Source of the DNA: Bryobacterales bacterium
GTDB lineage: Bacteria; Acidobacteriota; Terriglobia; Bryobacterales; Bryobacteraceae
Direction: 5' to 3'
Length of the DNA: 50,748 nt
Assembly: GCA_016789745.1 (NCBI GenBank)
Contig: JAEUQF010000304.1
Span: 1-50,748, forward strand
Positions 7,843 to 16,921 of this stretch are shown here, one piece after another (within the stretch, counting starts at the first letter, position 1; every line of letters starts with the position of its first letter). The notes under the pieces are model-generated. The model was given only the letters and a program-made list of their open reading frames with translations, did no database searches and was not told the DNA's origin. A program made the translations under genes and the position numbers.

Positions 7843-9072
7843 TTAGATCTGCGGATCCGCACCGTTTCGCTCGGTGCAGACACATGCAGGGAATGGTCGA
7901 TTCGGCTCCTGCATCTCGCCGGTTGCAGTCTCCAGGATTGACACGGGAGTAGGGGATGCCGGGCTTTCGCCCGACAGTCTGGCGCGTGCAAACCCGGGTT
8001 GGGTGGCGGAACGAAGTACTCGTTCCCACCGTGGCAGTACATGCTTCCAGTCGAAGGCTTCCACCAGTGAGCGGCCCGCGAAGGACAACTGCCGCGCGAG
8101 GTCCGTGTCGGCAAGGAGCCGCTCCACCGCTTCTACTAAGGCCGGGACATCGCCAACGGGGGCGAGCAGCGCCGTGCTGCCATGGTCCAGCAGGTGAGGG
8201 ATACCGGCCGGGTTAGTGCTGACGACGCACAGGCCGCAGGCCATTGCTTCAATGACGCTCACAGGCATGTTGTCGACGGTTGTCGTGTTCAGGAAGATGT
8301 CGCCATTGTTGAGCCAGTTTGGGACGTCGGCCTTCTGGATGGTTCCTGCAAAGCTAACGGCCGTGGTCAGCCCGAGCTGCTGCACCAAACGAGTGGTGCG
8401 CTGCAAGGAGCCATCGCCCTTATCGCCACCGATCATCAGCAGCGTGGCTGTTGGGAAGCGGCGCTTCACACGTGCGAGCACTTCGACGGCCTGCTCCGGC
8501 GCATACATGGAATGGAAGGCGCGAAGCCAGACCAGCCGCGGAGAGAGCGGCCCGCGGGTACGGAAATGATACCCGGCGATATCTATGGCGTTAGGAATCA
8601 GCAGGATGTCGTCCCGATATTGTTGTAAGCCGTGCTTCAGGAACGTCGAGGGTGCTACGACTGCTGCGGCTGGCTGCAATAGCCGGCGCGCGCGCCACGG
8701 CTGCGACGCGAGAAAGCTGGGAAGGCCGCCACCGTGGAGTGCCAGAACGTAAGGTTTCCCCAGGCGGCGCATCACCCACGCCACTGCCTCCGCCCAGAGG
8801 AACGCGTCGCGGCTGAACACATCGATGATGGCGACGTCGTACCACGGTGCTTTCGCTACGGCTGTTGACAACATGTCGGCGAGGCGAAGCGGGCGGTTAC
8901 GAACTGTCGACGTGCTGCACACCGTCCATCCTCGTGCCTTCAGACGCGCCGACATCTCTTCGCAAGGACAGCGCGAAAGGCCGTGGTGCGAAAGGAAGTT
9001 GCCCACGATGAGAAGGGAAGGGTTCCACTCGCTCCATTTTGGGGAGTCATTTGGGCAGGATGACGAAGACAT
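7843..9072 (-). CDS. Family 4 glycosyltransferase (copy B of a tandem pair)
   Basis: 409 residues from the ATG at 9072, which overlaps the end of the upstream beta-helix gene by 26 bases. It repeats the layout of its neighbour: LLIVGNFLSHHGLSRCPCEE near the N-terminus, LLIPNAIDIAG in the linker, and TTTVDNMPVSVIEAMACG at the donor site. It carries a C-terminal tail of about 45 residues beyond the common core (after VLRSAT) that copy A does not share. The pair probably arose by duplication and may add two related sugars. Start choice is moderate: no strong ribosome site. Confidence 0.9.
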   Translation of the reverse strand: MSSSSCPNDSPKWSEWNPSLLIVGNFLSHHGLSRCPCEEMSARLKARGWTVCSTSTVRNRPLRLADMLSTAVAKAPWYDVAIIDVFSRDAFLWAEAVAWVMRRLGKPYVLALHGGGLPSFLASQPWRARRLLQPAAAVVAPSTFLKHGLQQYRDDILLIPNAIDIAGYHFRTRGPLSPRLVWLRAFHSMYAPEQAVEVLARVKRRFPTATLLMIGGDKGDGSLQRTTRLVQQLGLTTAVSFAGTIQKADVPNWLNNGDIFLNTTTVDNMPVSVIEAMACGLCVVSTNPAGIPHLLDHGSTALLAPVGDVPALVEAVERLLADTDLARQLSFAGRSLVEAFDWKHVLPRWERVLRSATQPGFARARLSGESPASPTPVSILETATGEMQEPNRPFPACVCTERNGADPQI

Positions 9073-11176
9073 AAAAGTGAGGTGCGGTGTGACTGGGAGG
9101 AGAGGGAACGTCACCCAACGGTGTTGCAACGGTGCCGGCCGGGAGGGGCAGTTCCACAGAGCCACCGCGGAAGGTTCCAACGTAGACCGGATCTGCGAAG
9201 TAGTTCTGCGCGTCACGTACTTCGAACGCCGAACCTACTGCCAAGACGCCAGACAGATCGAATGATGCAACTGGCGCCTGGTCCCAGTTATAGACGATCA
9301 CATGAGCGCGGCCAGGCTCGTAAATATTCTTGCGGATGAAGGTCCACTGCCCTCGCGGAGGGCCCGGCACGTGTGTGCTGTTGGCGTCGGCTTTTGCCTC
9401 CGAGCGCCACTGCGCGAAGGTAAGGTTGGCGCCGTTCCATCGGAATACCGGCGCTCCGTAGTACGTGTTACGATCCCAGGAAAAGGCACTCTTTTCCGGA
9501 GGAGGGTCCAGCGAGAGCAACGCGGGAAACTGCCTGGGTGCATAGGACACATTCCCACGGTAGGTAACCGAGTCCCAGCGCCAGCACTCGACAGCGGAGA
9601 ATCCGCCGATCCAATAGTTGTTGCGAGCGGTCAGATCCCGATTCTGTACGCCATAGACCCAACCCAGTCTCGAAGTGCCCTGATTCAGTGTTGGCTGATG
9701 CCAGGTGTAGTTATCGTCCACGACGATGTCCGCCATCGGCGTTCCAACGGCAAGCAGGATGTTGTCCACATTCGAAACGCCGGCCGCGAGTGAGCCATTG
9801 TTGAAGACTGCATTGCCCAGAATGCGAAGCCCAGTTCCTGCGGCACGCTCCGTTCCGTAAACGTGGATTCCCGTGCCGAACTGATTGAAGATGATGTTGT
9901 CCCGGATGATCTTGGTGCCCTCGCGGTTCTGCGCGTAGATGCCATGGCCATGCCCGCGATCGGAACCCTGGTATCCGTTGTGATAAAGCAGGCAACCGTT
10001 TATTTCCGCGTCGACCGCGCCTTCCCAAAAGCCCACGCCCTGTGCCGTGTCGTGAATGATGAGATTGATGAGCTTCACCCCGCGGCTGCCCTCGTAGGTG
10101 TTGATGCCTTGCGGGTTCTGCTCGCGGAGCGGATTCGAGTTTGTCACTTCGAAGCCCCAATACCATGTGTAGCCGCCATGAATGGCCAGTCCGCCGTCGA
10201 TCACGGCACGCTCGTTGGGGAACTGGCGCAAGATGACGGGGCGCGAGGGTTCACCCTGCAGCCGGCTCTCGATGAGCGTTCCGCTTCCGTAAACGCCTCC
10301 GCGAAGCCATATTGTGTCGCCTGCCTGTATGGAGGGATGCGGGGCAAGGGCGGTGGCCAGATCCCAGGGATCACTTTCCGTGCCGGCTCCGGAACTGCTC
10401 CCGTCGGGAGCGACGAAGAACTCCCTGTGTCTGGTTGGCAGACGGATGCCCGGCTGTGACTTCTCGCTGCCGGAGTCGATCGTGATCGACGCGCCGCCAT
10501 TGGGAAGCATATCGGTGGTGACGAAATCCGCATACGATATGCCAGGGCGACCCTCCCAAGGTCCGGTGGCAAGCACCGGTAGAGATTCTCCCTCCATCAC
10601 AGCAGCGATCCCGGCGTACGGTGGATCTCCCTCGAGGAAGCCAACCCTGCCCATCCCCGTAAGCGCAAGACGAACTCGCTCGCCAGGTTCGGCCGGCGCG
10701 TCCGGAGTGATTTCCGCGCCATCGGCATGGTAGGCCTGTGCAACTCCGCCGGCACCGGCACAGAGGCGTGGCACAACGGGCAGCAACCGGCTCTGAATCA
10801 CGTTGCTCCTCAGGCTGTCCCGCTCGACATGAATCGAGATCTCATCGCCCGCCAACTCCAGGGGAAGTACCGCCCGGATCTGATCCGGGGTGACGGTCAG
10901 GAGGCTGGCCGTTTGCGTGCCGGTGGCATCGTCGATCAGGACCGTAACACCCGCCAAGGTTGTTGTGGCACCCGTCGGATCGGAAGCAGCCGCTGTGGCG
11001 AGGTCGAATCCGGTCAGGATGATCAGCATGCCAGGTGAGAGTTGCGGCAGCATGGCCGCGGCATCTGTAACGCCACGCAGCGTGATGCTATCAACGGGCG
11101 CGGTGGCGCCCCTCACCAGCAAGGCGAGTAACACGAGTTGCACAAAGAGCCCACGACGGTTAAGAGGCGGTTTCAT
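9047..11176 (-). CDS. Secreted protein: Solibacter-type N-terminal domain + right-handed beta-helix
   Basis: 709 residues. Residues 1-24 are a signal peptide (basic NRRG, then LFVQLVLLALL, then ATA). Residues about 28-245 resemble the repeated domain found in Solibacter secreted proteins (TIGR03437-like; VTDAAAMLPQLSPGMLIILT, then AVLPLELAG and QSRLLPVVPRL). From 252 to the end lies a pectate-lyase-like parallel beta-helix (FFVAPDGSSSGAG, DTIWLRGGVYGSG, AVIDGGLAIHGG, VKLINLIIHDTAQGVGFWEG). The helix part is paralogous to the C-terminus of the plus-strand protein at 46270-49836. Being inside the glycan operon, it may cleave, epimerise or bind the polymer outside the cytoplasm; no catalytic residues can be assigned with confidence. 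Confidence 0.88.
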   Translation of the reverse strand: MKPPLNRRGLFVQLVLLALLVRGATAPVDSITLRGVTDAAAMLPQLSPGMLIILTGFDLATAAASDPTGATTTLAGVTVLIDDATGTQTASLLTVTPDQIRAVLPLELAGDEISIHVERDSLRSNVIQSRLLPVVPRLCAGAGGVAQAYHADGAEITPDAPAEPGERVRLALTGMGRVGFLEGDPPYAGIAAVMEGESLPVLATGPWEGRPGISYADFVTTDMLPNGGASITIDSGSEKSQPGIRLPTRHREFFVAPDGSSSGAGTESDPWDLATALAPHPSIQAGDTIWLRGGVYGSGTLIESRLQGEPSRPVILRQFPNERAVIDGGLAIHGGYTWYWGFEVTNSNPLREQNPQGINTYEGSRGVKLINLIIHDTAQGVGFWEGAVDAEINGCLLYHNGYQGSDRGHGHGIYAQNREGTKIIRDNIIFNQFGTGIHVYGTERAAGTGLRILGNAVFNNGSLAAGVSNVDNILLAVGTPMADIVVDDNYTWHQPTLNQGTSRLGWVYGVQNRDLTARNNYWIGGFSAVECWRWDSVTYRGNVSYAPRQFPALLSLDPPPEKSAFSWDRNTYYGAPVFRWNGANLTFAQWRSEAKADANSTHVPGPPRGQWTFIRKNIYEPGRAHVIVYNWDQAPVASFDLSGVLAVGSAFEVRDAQNYFADPVYVGTFRGGSVELPLPAGTVATPLGDVPSPPSHTAPHFYVFVILPK

Positions 11177-13382
11177 ATATGGAGCACAGCTGCGTCAGCA
11201 CCGGTTGTGCACTGTAGCGCTCCTCTATGTGCCGGTGCAGGGATTGCCCGAGGGCCCGGCGGCGGTCCGGATCACGGAGAAGCTCAATGAGTTGCGCCGC
11301 CAGCGCATCCGGCCGCCCGGGCGGTACCAGCACTCCGGCCCGGCCGTTGTCCAACACCTCGGCGCACTGACCGACTTCGGTGGCAACCACGGCCATCGAT
11401 GCTTGTCCGTACTCGATCAAGGACACCGGCAACCCCTCGGAAGAAGAACTGAGTACACCAATGTCAGAAGCCGCCATGAGAATGGCAACGTCGCGCCGGG
11501 GACCAAGCAGCGTCACGTGCGGCTCCAGTTGTTGCGCGTCGATCGCCTTCTTCACGCTTGTGAGCGTGGAGGCATCCGGGAAGCCGCCGGCGAGGATCAG
11601 GTGCGCGTCAGGAATCTCCTGAACCACCCTGGCCATGGCGTAGACCAGATTCAGGTGATCCTTCTCCGCGCGGAGGTTTGCCACGCACAAGATCCGCCGT
11701 CCGGCGGTTCCCGGAAGGAGTGGAGGGGGCACGGCGGGCATTGGGGGAGAGACCGGATTGGGAACATACGCAACGCTACAGGCCGGCATTCTCAGCCTGG
11801 TATTCACGTAACGCGCCAGTTCCTGGCTGACTGTGATGACGTACCACACGGCGCGGCAGCAAAGCAGGTGCAATCGCGCTCGGGGATCAGATTCAGCAAG
11901 GCGTCCGTGATGAACATGCCAGATGATGGCAGTGCGCGGAGCCAGAAACTTGGCGGCAACAGCCAGGAATAATGACGGCCCGTGCGCGTGCAGGATCATG
12001 ATGCGATGCTTTCTAAGGAATGCCGCCAGTTTCCACACGGCAGCGCAATCGAAGGTGTACCGCCGGTTCAGGTTCAGACGCTGGACGTCCGGCTGAACCA
12101 GCACTGAGAGCGGGCCATCCCGGCGGCTGACGCAGAGGAAGACCCGAAAGCGGTCGCGGGGCAGCATGTTTACGAGAGATACCGCCACGCGTTCGGCACC
12201 GCCGGTATCCAGGGTGTCGATCAGGTGCATGACCCCCGGCTTCTGTGGTGACAGGTCCGGCCAGGAGTGGGAGAGCACCTGGCCGATCTGGCTCATCATG
12301 TTCTCGATGGTGAACTGTTGCGCCCACTGCGCAGCGGCCCGCCGCATCGCCTGCCGGCTTGCGGGATCATGTTCGGCGATGTCCTTGAGCCGGCAGGCGA
12401 GTGCTTCGGGACTCCTCGTAGGGAGAACAAATCCGCGGTTATCGGCAAGCATCCGTGGCGCAAGCCCTCGGTCGGACGCGATGCAGATCAAGCCGAAAGC
12501 CATCGCCTCGGCTATGACCTTAGGCCACCCTTCTGTTTCAGAAACAAGGACAAGGACGTCTGCGTGCTCCATCTCATCCAGCACCGCGGAGAAGGGCAGT
12601 CCGCCGGTGAAGCGGACTATTGTTTCCAACCCGTGTCGGCGGCAGAAACTCTCCAGGGCAGGACGCTCCGGACCGTGGCCCACTATGGTGCACAGAACAG
12701 GAACGTTGTCGCTGTTGAGCCGGCGGATGGCTTCCAGCAGCACACCAGCGTTCTTGCCCGCCGAGAGACGACCGACGAATAGAACGCGTAGAGGACCGGA
12801 CGCCGGGGCACGCTCGACTGCGCGCCGGGCACGATCCATGTCCGCTTCGGTCAGCATGGTGTTGAATAGAGGAATGATATGCCGGGGTTGGTTGGGCCAG
12901 TCCCCGTATACGATTACGGGCGCACGCCACCAGTGGGCCAGCAGCCACCGCTGGCACCGATAAGTGAGCGGTTCGCCCGGGTAGCCTGACCACTGACCCG
13001 CATACTTGGCAATCCGCGCCCGGGAGAACAGGGGAGCCAGCAGCACACCCAGCAAGCCGAGATTGCCTGGACAACGCACCTGGACGGCTTGGGCGCGAAG
13101 GATGGCCCGACTAAGGGTGAGCAGCAGCGGGAGCACGTAAAGAGAGGCCTTGAGCTTGGCCCACAGTGTGACACCGCCAACCTCCACCTGCGGCGCCATG
13201 CGGATGAAAGGAGAGAGTTCCGAGCAATCGCTTGGCGGGGCTTCTGTGCGGCAGGGGGCTGCGATACACACTTCTCCTGCCAGTCTGCGCCACAGTTCTA
13301 TCTCATGAGCGTAGGGCGTGAAGGCCCAGAGCCTACCCTCATAGTGATAGTGGATCACGCTGCTGACGATGAGTAACTGCAT
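11160..13382 (-). CDS. Two family 4 glycosyltransferases fused in one protein
   Basis: 740 residues, about twice the usual GT4 length. Domain 1 (about 1-378) has VLFVGRLSAGKN at 200-211 and the E-x7-E donor site in ETEGWPKVIAEAMAFG (Glu284, Glu292). Domain 2 starts at about 383 with VMHLIDTLDTGGAERVAVSL, the classic N-terminal GT4 pattern, continues with ILCVANLRAEKDHLNLV, and has its own E-x7-E site in SSSSEGLPVSLIEYGQA. The single reading frame runs through the joint with no stop or obvious frameshift, so this is a true fusion. The last 17 bases overlap the beta-helix gene. It may add two successive sugars. Confidence 0.93.
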   Translation of the reverse strand: MQLLIVSSVIHYHYEGRLWAFTPYAHEIELWRRLAGEVCIAAPCRTEAPPSDCSELSPFIRMAPQVEVGGVTLWAKLKASLYVLPLLLTLSRAILRAQAVQVRCPGNLGLLGVLLAPLFSRARIAKYAGQWSGYPGEPLTYRCQRWLLAHWWRAPVIVYGDWPNQPRHIIPLFNTMLTEADMDRARRAVERAPASGPLRVLFVGRLSAGKNAGVLLEAIRRLNSDNVPVLCTIVGHGPERPALESFCRRHGLETIVRFTGGLPFSAVLDEMEHADVLVLVSETEGWPKVIAEAMAFGLICIASDRGLAPRMLADNRGFVLPTRSPEALACRLKDIAEHDPASRQAMRRAAAQWAQQFTIENMMSQIGQVLSHSWPDLSPQKPGVMHLIDTLDTGGAERVAVSLVNMLPRDRFRVFLCVSRRDGPLSVLVQPDVQRLNLNRRYTFDCAAVWKLAAFLRKHRIMILHAHGPSLFLAVAAKFLAPRTAIIWHVHHGRLAESDPRARLHLLCCRAVWYVITVSQELARYVNTRLRMPACSVAYVPNPVSPPMPAVPPPLLPGTAGRRILCVANLRAEKDHLNLVYAMARVVQEIPDAHLILAGGFPDASTLTSVKKAIDAQQLEPHVTLLGPRRDVAILMAASDIGVLSSSSEGLPVSLIEYGQASMAVVATEVGQCAEVLDNGRAGVLVPPGRPDALAAQLIELLRDPDRRRALGQSLHRHIEERYSAQPVLTQLCSIYETAS

Positions 13383-14713
13383 TGTAAGGTCCCCATCCGG
13401 AAGATGTACGCACAGGAGAGTTCGAGTGCGATCGCGGAGAAGCCAAGGTAGATCCCCGATACAGTGTCAAAAGCTGATACGGATAGGCCGATCGTCATGT
13501 AGCCCGCAATGCCAAGTAGCGGCATCACCTCGCGGCAGAGCCTGAGGTGCCCGGCTGCTTTACCCAGAAACGCGGCGAGAAAACAAACCAGGATGCCAAG
13601 ACCGAGGAATCCGGTTTCGGCTCCGACGTGAAGGTAAAGAGAATGCCAGTTGAGCGCCTTGTGGCCGTAGTAGACGGAGGATGCGCTGCTGGACCCCGGG
13701 CCGTAGCCGAGCGGGAACTCGTGAAGCAGCCTCGGCATCAAACCCCATTGCTCAGAACGCCCGGTGGTGCGTTTTGCGAAGGTGGTTTCGGTATCCACTG
13801 TTTTTGCGAAATAGTAGCGGACGGACTCGGCCGCACCAGTGGCGACGAGGGTAGCTGCCACCAGGCAGAGCGCAAAGGAGATTTGCGACACGTGTTTCCG
13901 CTGCTCGGCGACGAGCGAGAAGATGAGAACCAGGCCAACCGCGACGGTGAGCCATCCCCCTCGTGAGCCGGAGAGCACAAGGCAGACCAACGCACCCGCA
14001 CCTATTACGGCGCGAATCCATGGACTCCGCGCGGTCCACAGCCAGCGGCCCTGATCCGCCACACTTACCAGCACGATCAGAGCCGCGGACGTTCCCATGA
14101 GAATGGCATTGCCGTAGACGCGCTCCCCGAGGGTTGCCATACCAAGGCGATCAGAGAGCCCGTAGGTGCCGAGGCCATAGCAGAAGGTGCTCAGAGCAAA
14201 GCCGGTGAGGGCGGCCGTCAAGAGGCTGCGGTGGCGACTGAGCACATAGACGGAGGTGGCGGATAAGACCAGTTCCAGGCTCCGCAGGTTCGACGAATAG
14301 GCGCCGGTCGCAAGAAAAGACACCCACCAGTAAACGAGGGCGGTTGTCACAGCGAAAAGTAGCAGAGTGTTCTTAAAAAGGAATCGCCAGGTGCCGTGGT
14401 GCCAGACAAGGTAGAACCCCAACCCGACGAAGGCACTCAACAATGGCAGATGAAACAGCTCGATGTTCTTCAGAAACTGCTGCACGGGACTGATGGCGAT
14501 TAGCACGGCGATAAAGCCTTGCGGACTGCGCTTCACCACCTGAGTACCGAGCGCGGCCAGCAGCATTACCAGAAACGCTCGCGAGGCCAAAGAGGGGCTG
14601 CCCAAGCGAAACAGCAGCATCGCCGGCCCCGCACACAGCAAGGCTGAGACCGGAATGAGCCAGCCATTCCAGCGGCTTAAGCCGGGTTTTGCGACGAACA
14701 CAATCGGCGCCAT
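13355..14713 (-). CDS. O-antigen ligase / polymerase family membrane protein (Wzy/WaaL-like)
   Basis: About 452 residues from the ATG at 14713; an in-frame ATG at 14773 would add 20 residues and overlap the upstream gene more, so the start is uncertain. It is a multi-spanning membrane protein with roughly ten or more hydrophobic segments and a large polar loop between the late segments (from about TVDTETTFAKRTTGRSEQWGL to GPGSSSASSVYYGHKALNWHSLYLHVGAETG). The pattern H-x2-L-x6-G after that loop is typical of the Wzy_C/O-antigen ligase family. It either polymerises repeat units or ligates the glycan in the periplasm; sequence alone cannot separate the two. Confidence 0.85.
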   Translation of the reverse strand: MAPIVFVAKPGLSRWNGWLIPVSALLCAGPAMLLFRLGSPSLASRAFLVMLLAALGTQVVKRSPQGFIAVLIAISPVQQFLKNIELFHLPLLSAFVGLGFYLVWHHGTWRFLFKNTLLLFAVTTALVYWWVSFLATGAYSSNLRSLELVLSATSVYVLSRHRSLLTAALTGFALSTFCYGLGTYGLSDRLGMATLGERVYGNAILMGTSAALIVLVSVADQGRWLWTARSPWIRAVIGAGALVCLVLSGSRGGWLTVAVGLVLIFSLVAEQRKHVSQISFALCLVAATLVATGAAESVRYYFAKTVDTETTFAKRTTGRSEQWGLMPRLLHEFPLGYGPGSSSASSVYYGHKALNWHSLYLHVGAETGFLGLGILVCFLAAFLGKAAGHLRLCREVMPLLGIAGYMTIGLSVSAFDTVSGIYLGFSAIALELSCAYIFRMGTLQCSYSSSAA

Positions 14714-15753
14714 GCGATAGCGAACTGCTGTTCGGGCCGTGGTTCCGCATAGATTGGGGGATGAAGTCTGCATTGGATAGCACCCCAGATCAAACCAAGA
14801 GCATGAGAGAGCCGGTGCACGTGCCAGGGACGAAGGAGGAACGCACCGAAGTCGAAAGCAACGCAGAAGGCAATATCGAGCCAGAAGCGGGCGCGATCAA
14901 CGAGTGCGGGACGCGGCACGTGTCGCTTCCAGATGAAGTACCGGTTTCGTACCTCCATCTGACCCTTCGAGAACGCGTGCGGTCGGCCGCCGGGAGCCGG
15001 GTAGTGGAAAGCGCGTGCGTCACCACACGACACGAGGTACCAATCCTGTCCGACACGCAAGGACATCTCCATATCCTCTCCTTGCGAGTAGCCGTGGAAG
15101 AACGCGGAGAAGCGGTGCCGGGAAAACACATCCCGACGCAGAGCAAAGCAGCACCCCGGGAGCAAATCCACTGGCCGCACGCCGAGGAATGGCCGTAGGC
15201 GGCTGGAGGGCGCGGATGTTCCGGAGGGATGATAATGCATCGGTTCCACTGAGGGAGCCAGTCCCAACCAATACCGCAGACGCCAGCGCCAGCTCATGGG
15301 TGAGTTCAGCTCGTTCACCACGCAGCCGGCGACGCCGCCTATGCAATGGTCGGGATCTCCGTCAAAGACCGCACAGATCTCACGGAAGAAGCCGGCGCAG
15401 GGTATGGCGTCATCGTCCAGGAAGACGACACAAGGGGCGGTGCTGGCATCGATACCGGCGTTACGCTGCCGCGTTAGTCCGGCTGGGCAACGCACGTAGC
15501 AGAGCGTGAAGGGAAGCGCGCGGCCGGCGGCCCATTTGCTAACTGCATCTTCAACATCCCGGTCTGGCGACCCGTCAACAATGACGACTTCCCGCGGCAG
15601 TTCGGGACTGTTTCCGGTCGCGAGGCCGGGAAGCGCATCCAGCAACCGCACGATCTCACGCGGACGGCGATAGGTGGGAACAACCAGCGAGCAGTCCAGC
15701 ATTTCGCCGGATGCAGCTTCGATTCGCCAACCTTGCAGAATCTCCTGATGCAT
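14677..15753 (-). CDS. Family 2 glycosyltransferase
   Basis: 358 residues from the ATG at 15753, placed 7 bases after the upstream stop; a longer frame to 15900 would intrude on that gene. The GT-A core reads CSLVVPTYRRPREIVRLLDAL near residue 20, REVVIVDGSPDRD, then GLTRQRNAGIDAS and the metal-binding FLDDDAIPC (Asp-rich). LLPGCCFALRRDVF and YSQGEDMEMSLRVG complete the acceptor-side motifs. A hydrophobic segment (FWLDIAFCVAFDFGAFLL) near the C-terminus suggests membrane contact. A sugar donor cannot be assigned. Confidence 0.9.
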   Translation of the reverse strand: MHQEILQGWRIEAASGEMLDCSLVVPTYRRPREIVRLLDALPGLATGNSPELPREVVIVDGSPDRDVEDAVSKWAAGRALPFTLCYVRCPAGLTRQRNAGIDASTAPCVVFLDDDAIPCAGFFREICAVFDGDPDHCIGGVAGCVVNELNSPMSWRWRLRYWLGLAPSVEPMHYHPSGTSAPSSRLRPFLGVRPVDLLPGCCFALRRDVFSRHRFSAFFHGYSQGEDMEMSLRVGQDWYLVSCGDARAFHYPAPGGRPHAFSKGQMEVRNRYFIWKRHVPRPALVDRARFWLDIAFCVAFDFGAFLLRPWHVHRLSHALGLIWGAIQCRLHPPIYAEPRPEQQFAIAWRRLCSSQNPA

Positions 15754-15760
15754 AGCTGAG

Positions 15761-16921
15761 TCACCCGATCTTGCGCAGTTTCTGCGATGTGGTGTGTTCG
15801 AGGACGCGGCGGAACTCGGTCTCGTTCTTAAGGCAGAGTTCGTGAATGTCAAAACGGCGCCGGATAGTGCGCCATCCCTCGGCGCCGATAGCGGCTGCAT
15901 CGGCTGGCTGCGTAATCAGCCGCAGGATCGCCGATGCGATGACGTCGGGGTCCTCGGGGTTAATAAGAAGGCCGTTCACTCCGTGGTCAATCAGTTCCGG
16001 ACCGCTGGAACGGTCGCTATAAATGGTGGGACAAGCCTGCGCCATCGCTTCTAACGGAGCGATCGCAAACGCTTCCGCGTACGAGGGGAACACCGCCGCG
16101 GTCGCCTTACGATAGAACTGTTGCAGCGTAGCCAAAGGAACGTGGCCATGGAAGACGATAGAGTCTGACGCTTCACCGGCGGCGGTCTCCAGTTGCTTCC
16201 GGACGGAAGGCACGTTCAAGGCGGATGTGTCCTTCCCAAACAAATGCAGTTCGGCGCCGCGGATCTGCCTCGACACACGACGCCACGCATCCACAAGCGA
16301 GAAGACACCCTTCTTTCGTGTGAGCGTTCCGCTGAAGACAACAAGACTCGGCTCGCGCGGTCCGGAGGGCAGGGTTTCCGGCACCTCCACTCCGTTGTAG
16401 ACGATCGCCTGCGCGGGCCGGTTGTACCGGAAGATCTGTCGTGTCCGGTGATCGACGTACAAGCTGCACGCCAGGTGGGCGTCTGCGTGGAGAAAAGCGC
16501 TACGCTCGATCCATTGCAGCAAAGGCTGCGGAGATTGCTGCATCTCATCGAGGAAGTAGGTTGCCGATCCGTGCAATCGCATCACCACCGGCACCGTCAA
16601 CTGTGGCCATCCCGCAGACCAACCCTCGAAGTCCGGAACTTCGACAATGTCGACCTCGCCGCGCCTGCACCAGCGGGCGATGTGCTGGAAGATGGTCATG
16701 CGTGTTCGAAAAGTCCCGCCCGACCCGGAAAGGCGAGGCAGGCGCGTGACGCAAACGCCATCCTGCACATCCGTGCATTCCGTATCGAGGCCGGCATAGG
16801 CGCCGATCACATGAATGCGATGGCCTCTATCGGCGAGCATGAGGCCCATCGTTTTCGTGAACGCGCCAATGCCTCCGTGCAGCGCCGGAGGGTACTCGTT
16901 GCAGACAAAGCAGATGTTCAT
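15761..16921 (-). CDS. Family 4 glycosyltransferase
   Basis: 386 residues; the ATG overlaps the stop of the upstream methyltransferase as ATGA, indicating translational coupling. N-terminus MNICFVCNEYPPALHGGIGAFTK fits a GT4 with the glycine-rich acceptor loop. VVFSGTLTRKKGVFSLVDAW starts the C-terminal Rossmann half, and SYAEAFAIAPLEAMAQACPTI carries the E-x7-E-like donor-binding site. Soluble or peripheral cytoplasmic enzyme assembling the glycan. Substrate unknown. Confidence 0.92.
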   Translation of the reverse strand: MNICFVCNEYPPALHGGIGAFTKTMGLMLADRGHRIHVIGAYAGLDTECTDVQDGVCVTRLPRLSGSGGTFRTRMTIFQHIARWCRRGEVDIVEVPDFEGWSAGWPQLTVPVVMRLHGSATYFLDEMQQSPQPLLQWIERSAFLHADAHLACSLYVDHRTRQIFRYNRPAQAIVYNGVEVPETLPSGPREPSLVVFSGTLTRKKGVFSLVDAWRRVSRQIRGAELHLFGKDTSALNVPSVRKQLETAAGEASDSIVFHGHVPLATLQQFYRKATAAVFPSYAEAFAIAPLEAMAQACPTIYSDRSSGPELIDHGVNGLLINPEDPDVIASAILRLITQPADAAAIGAEGWRTIRRRFDIHELCLKNETEFRRVLEHTTSQKLRKIG

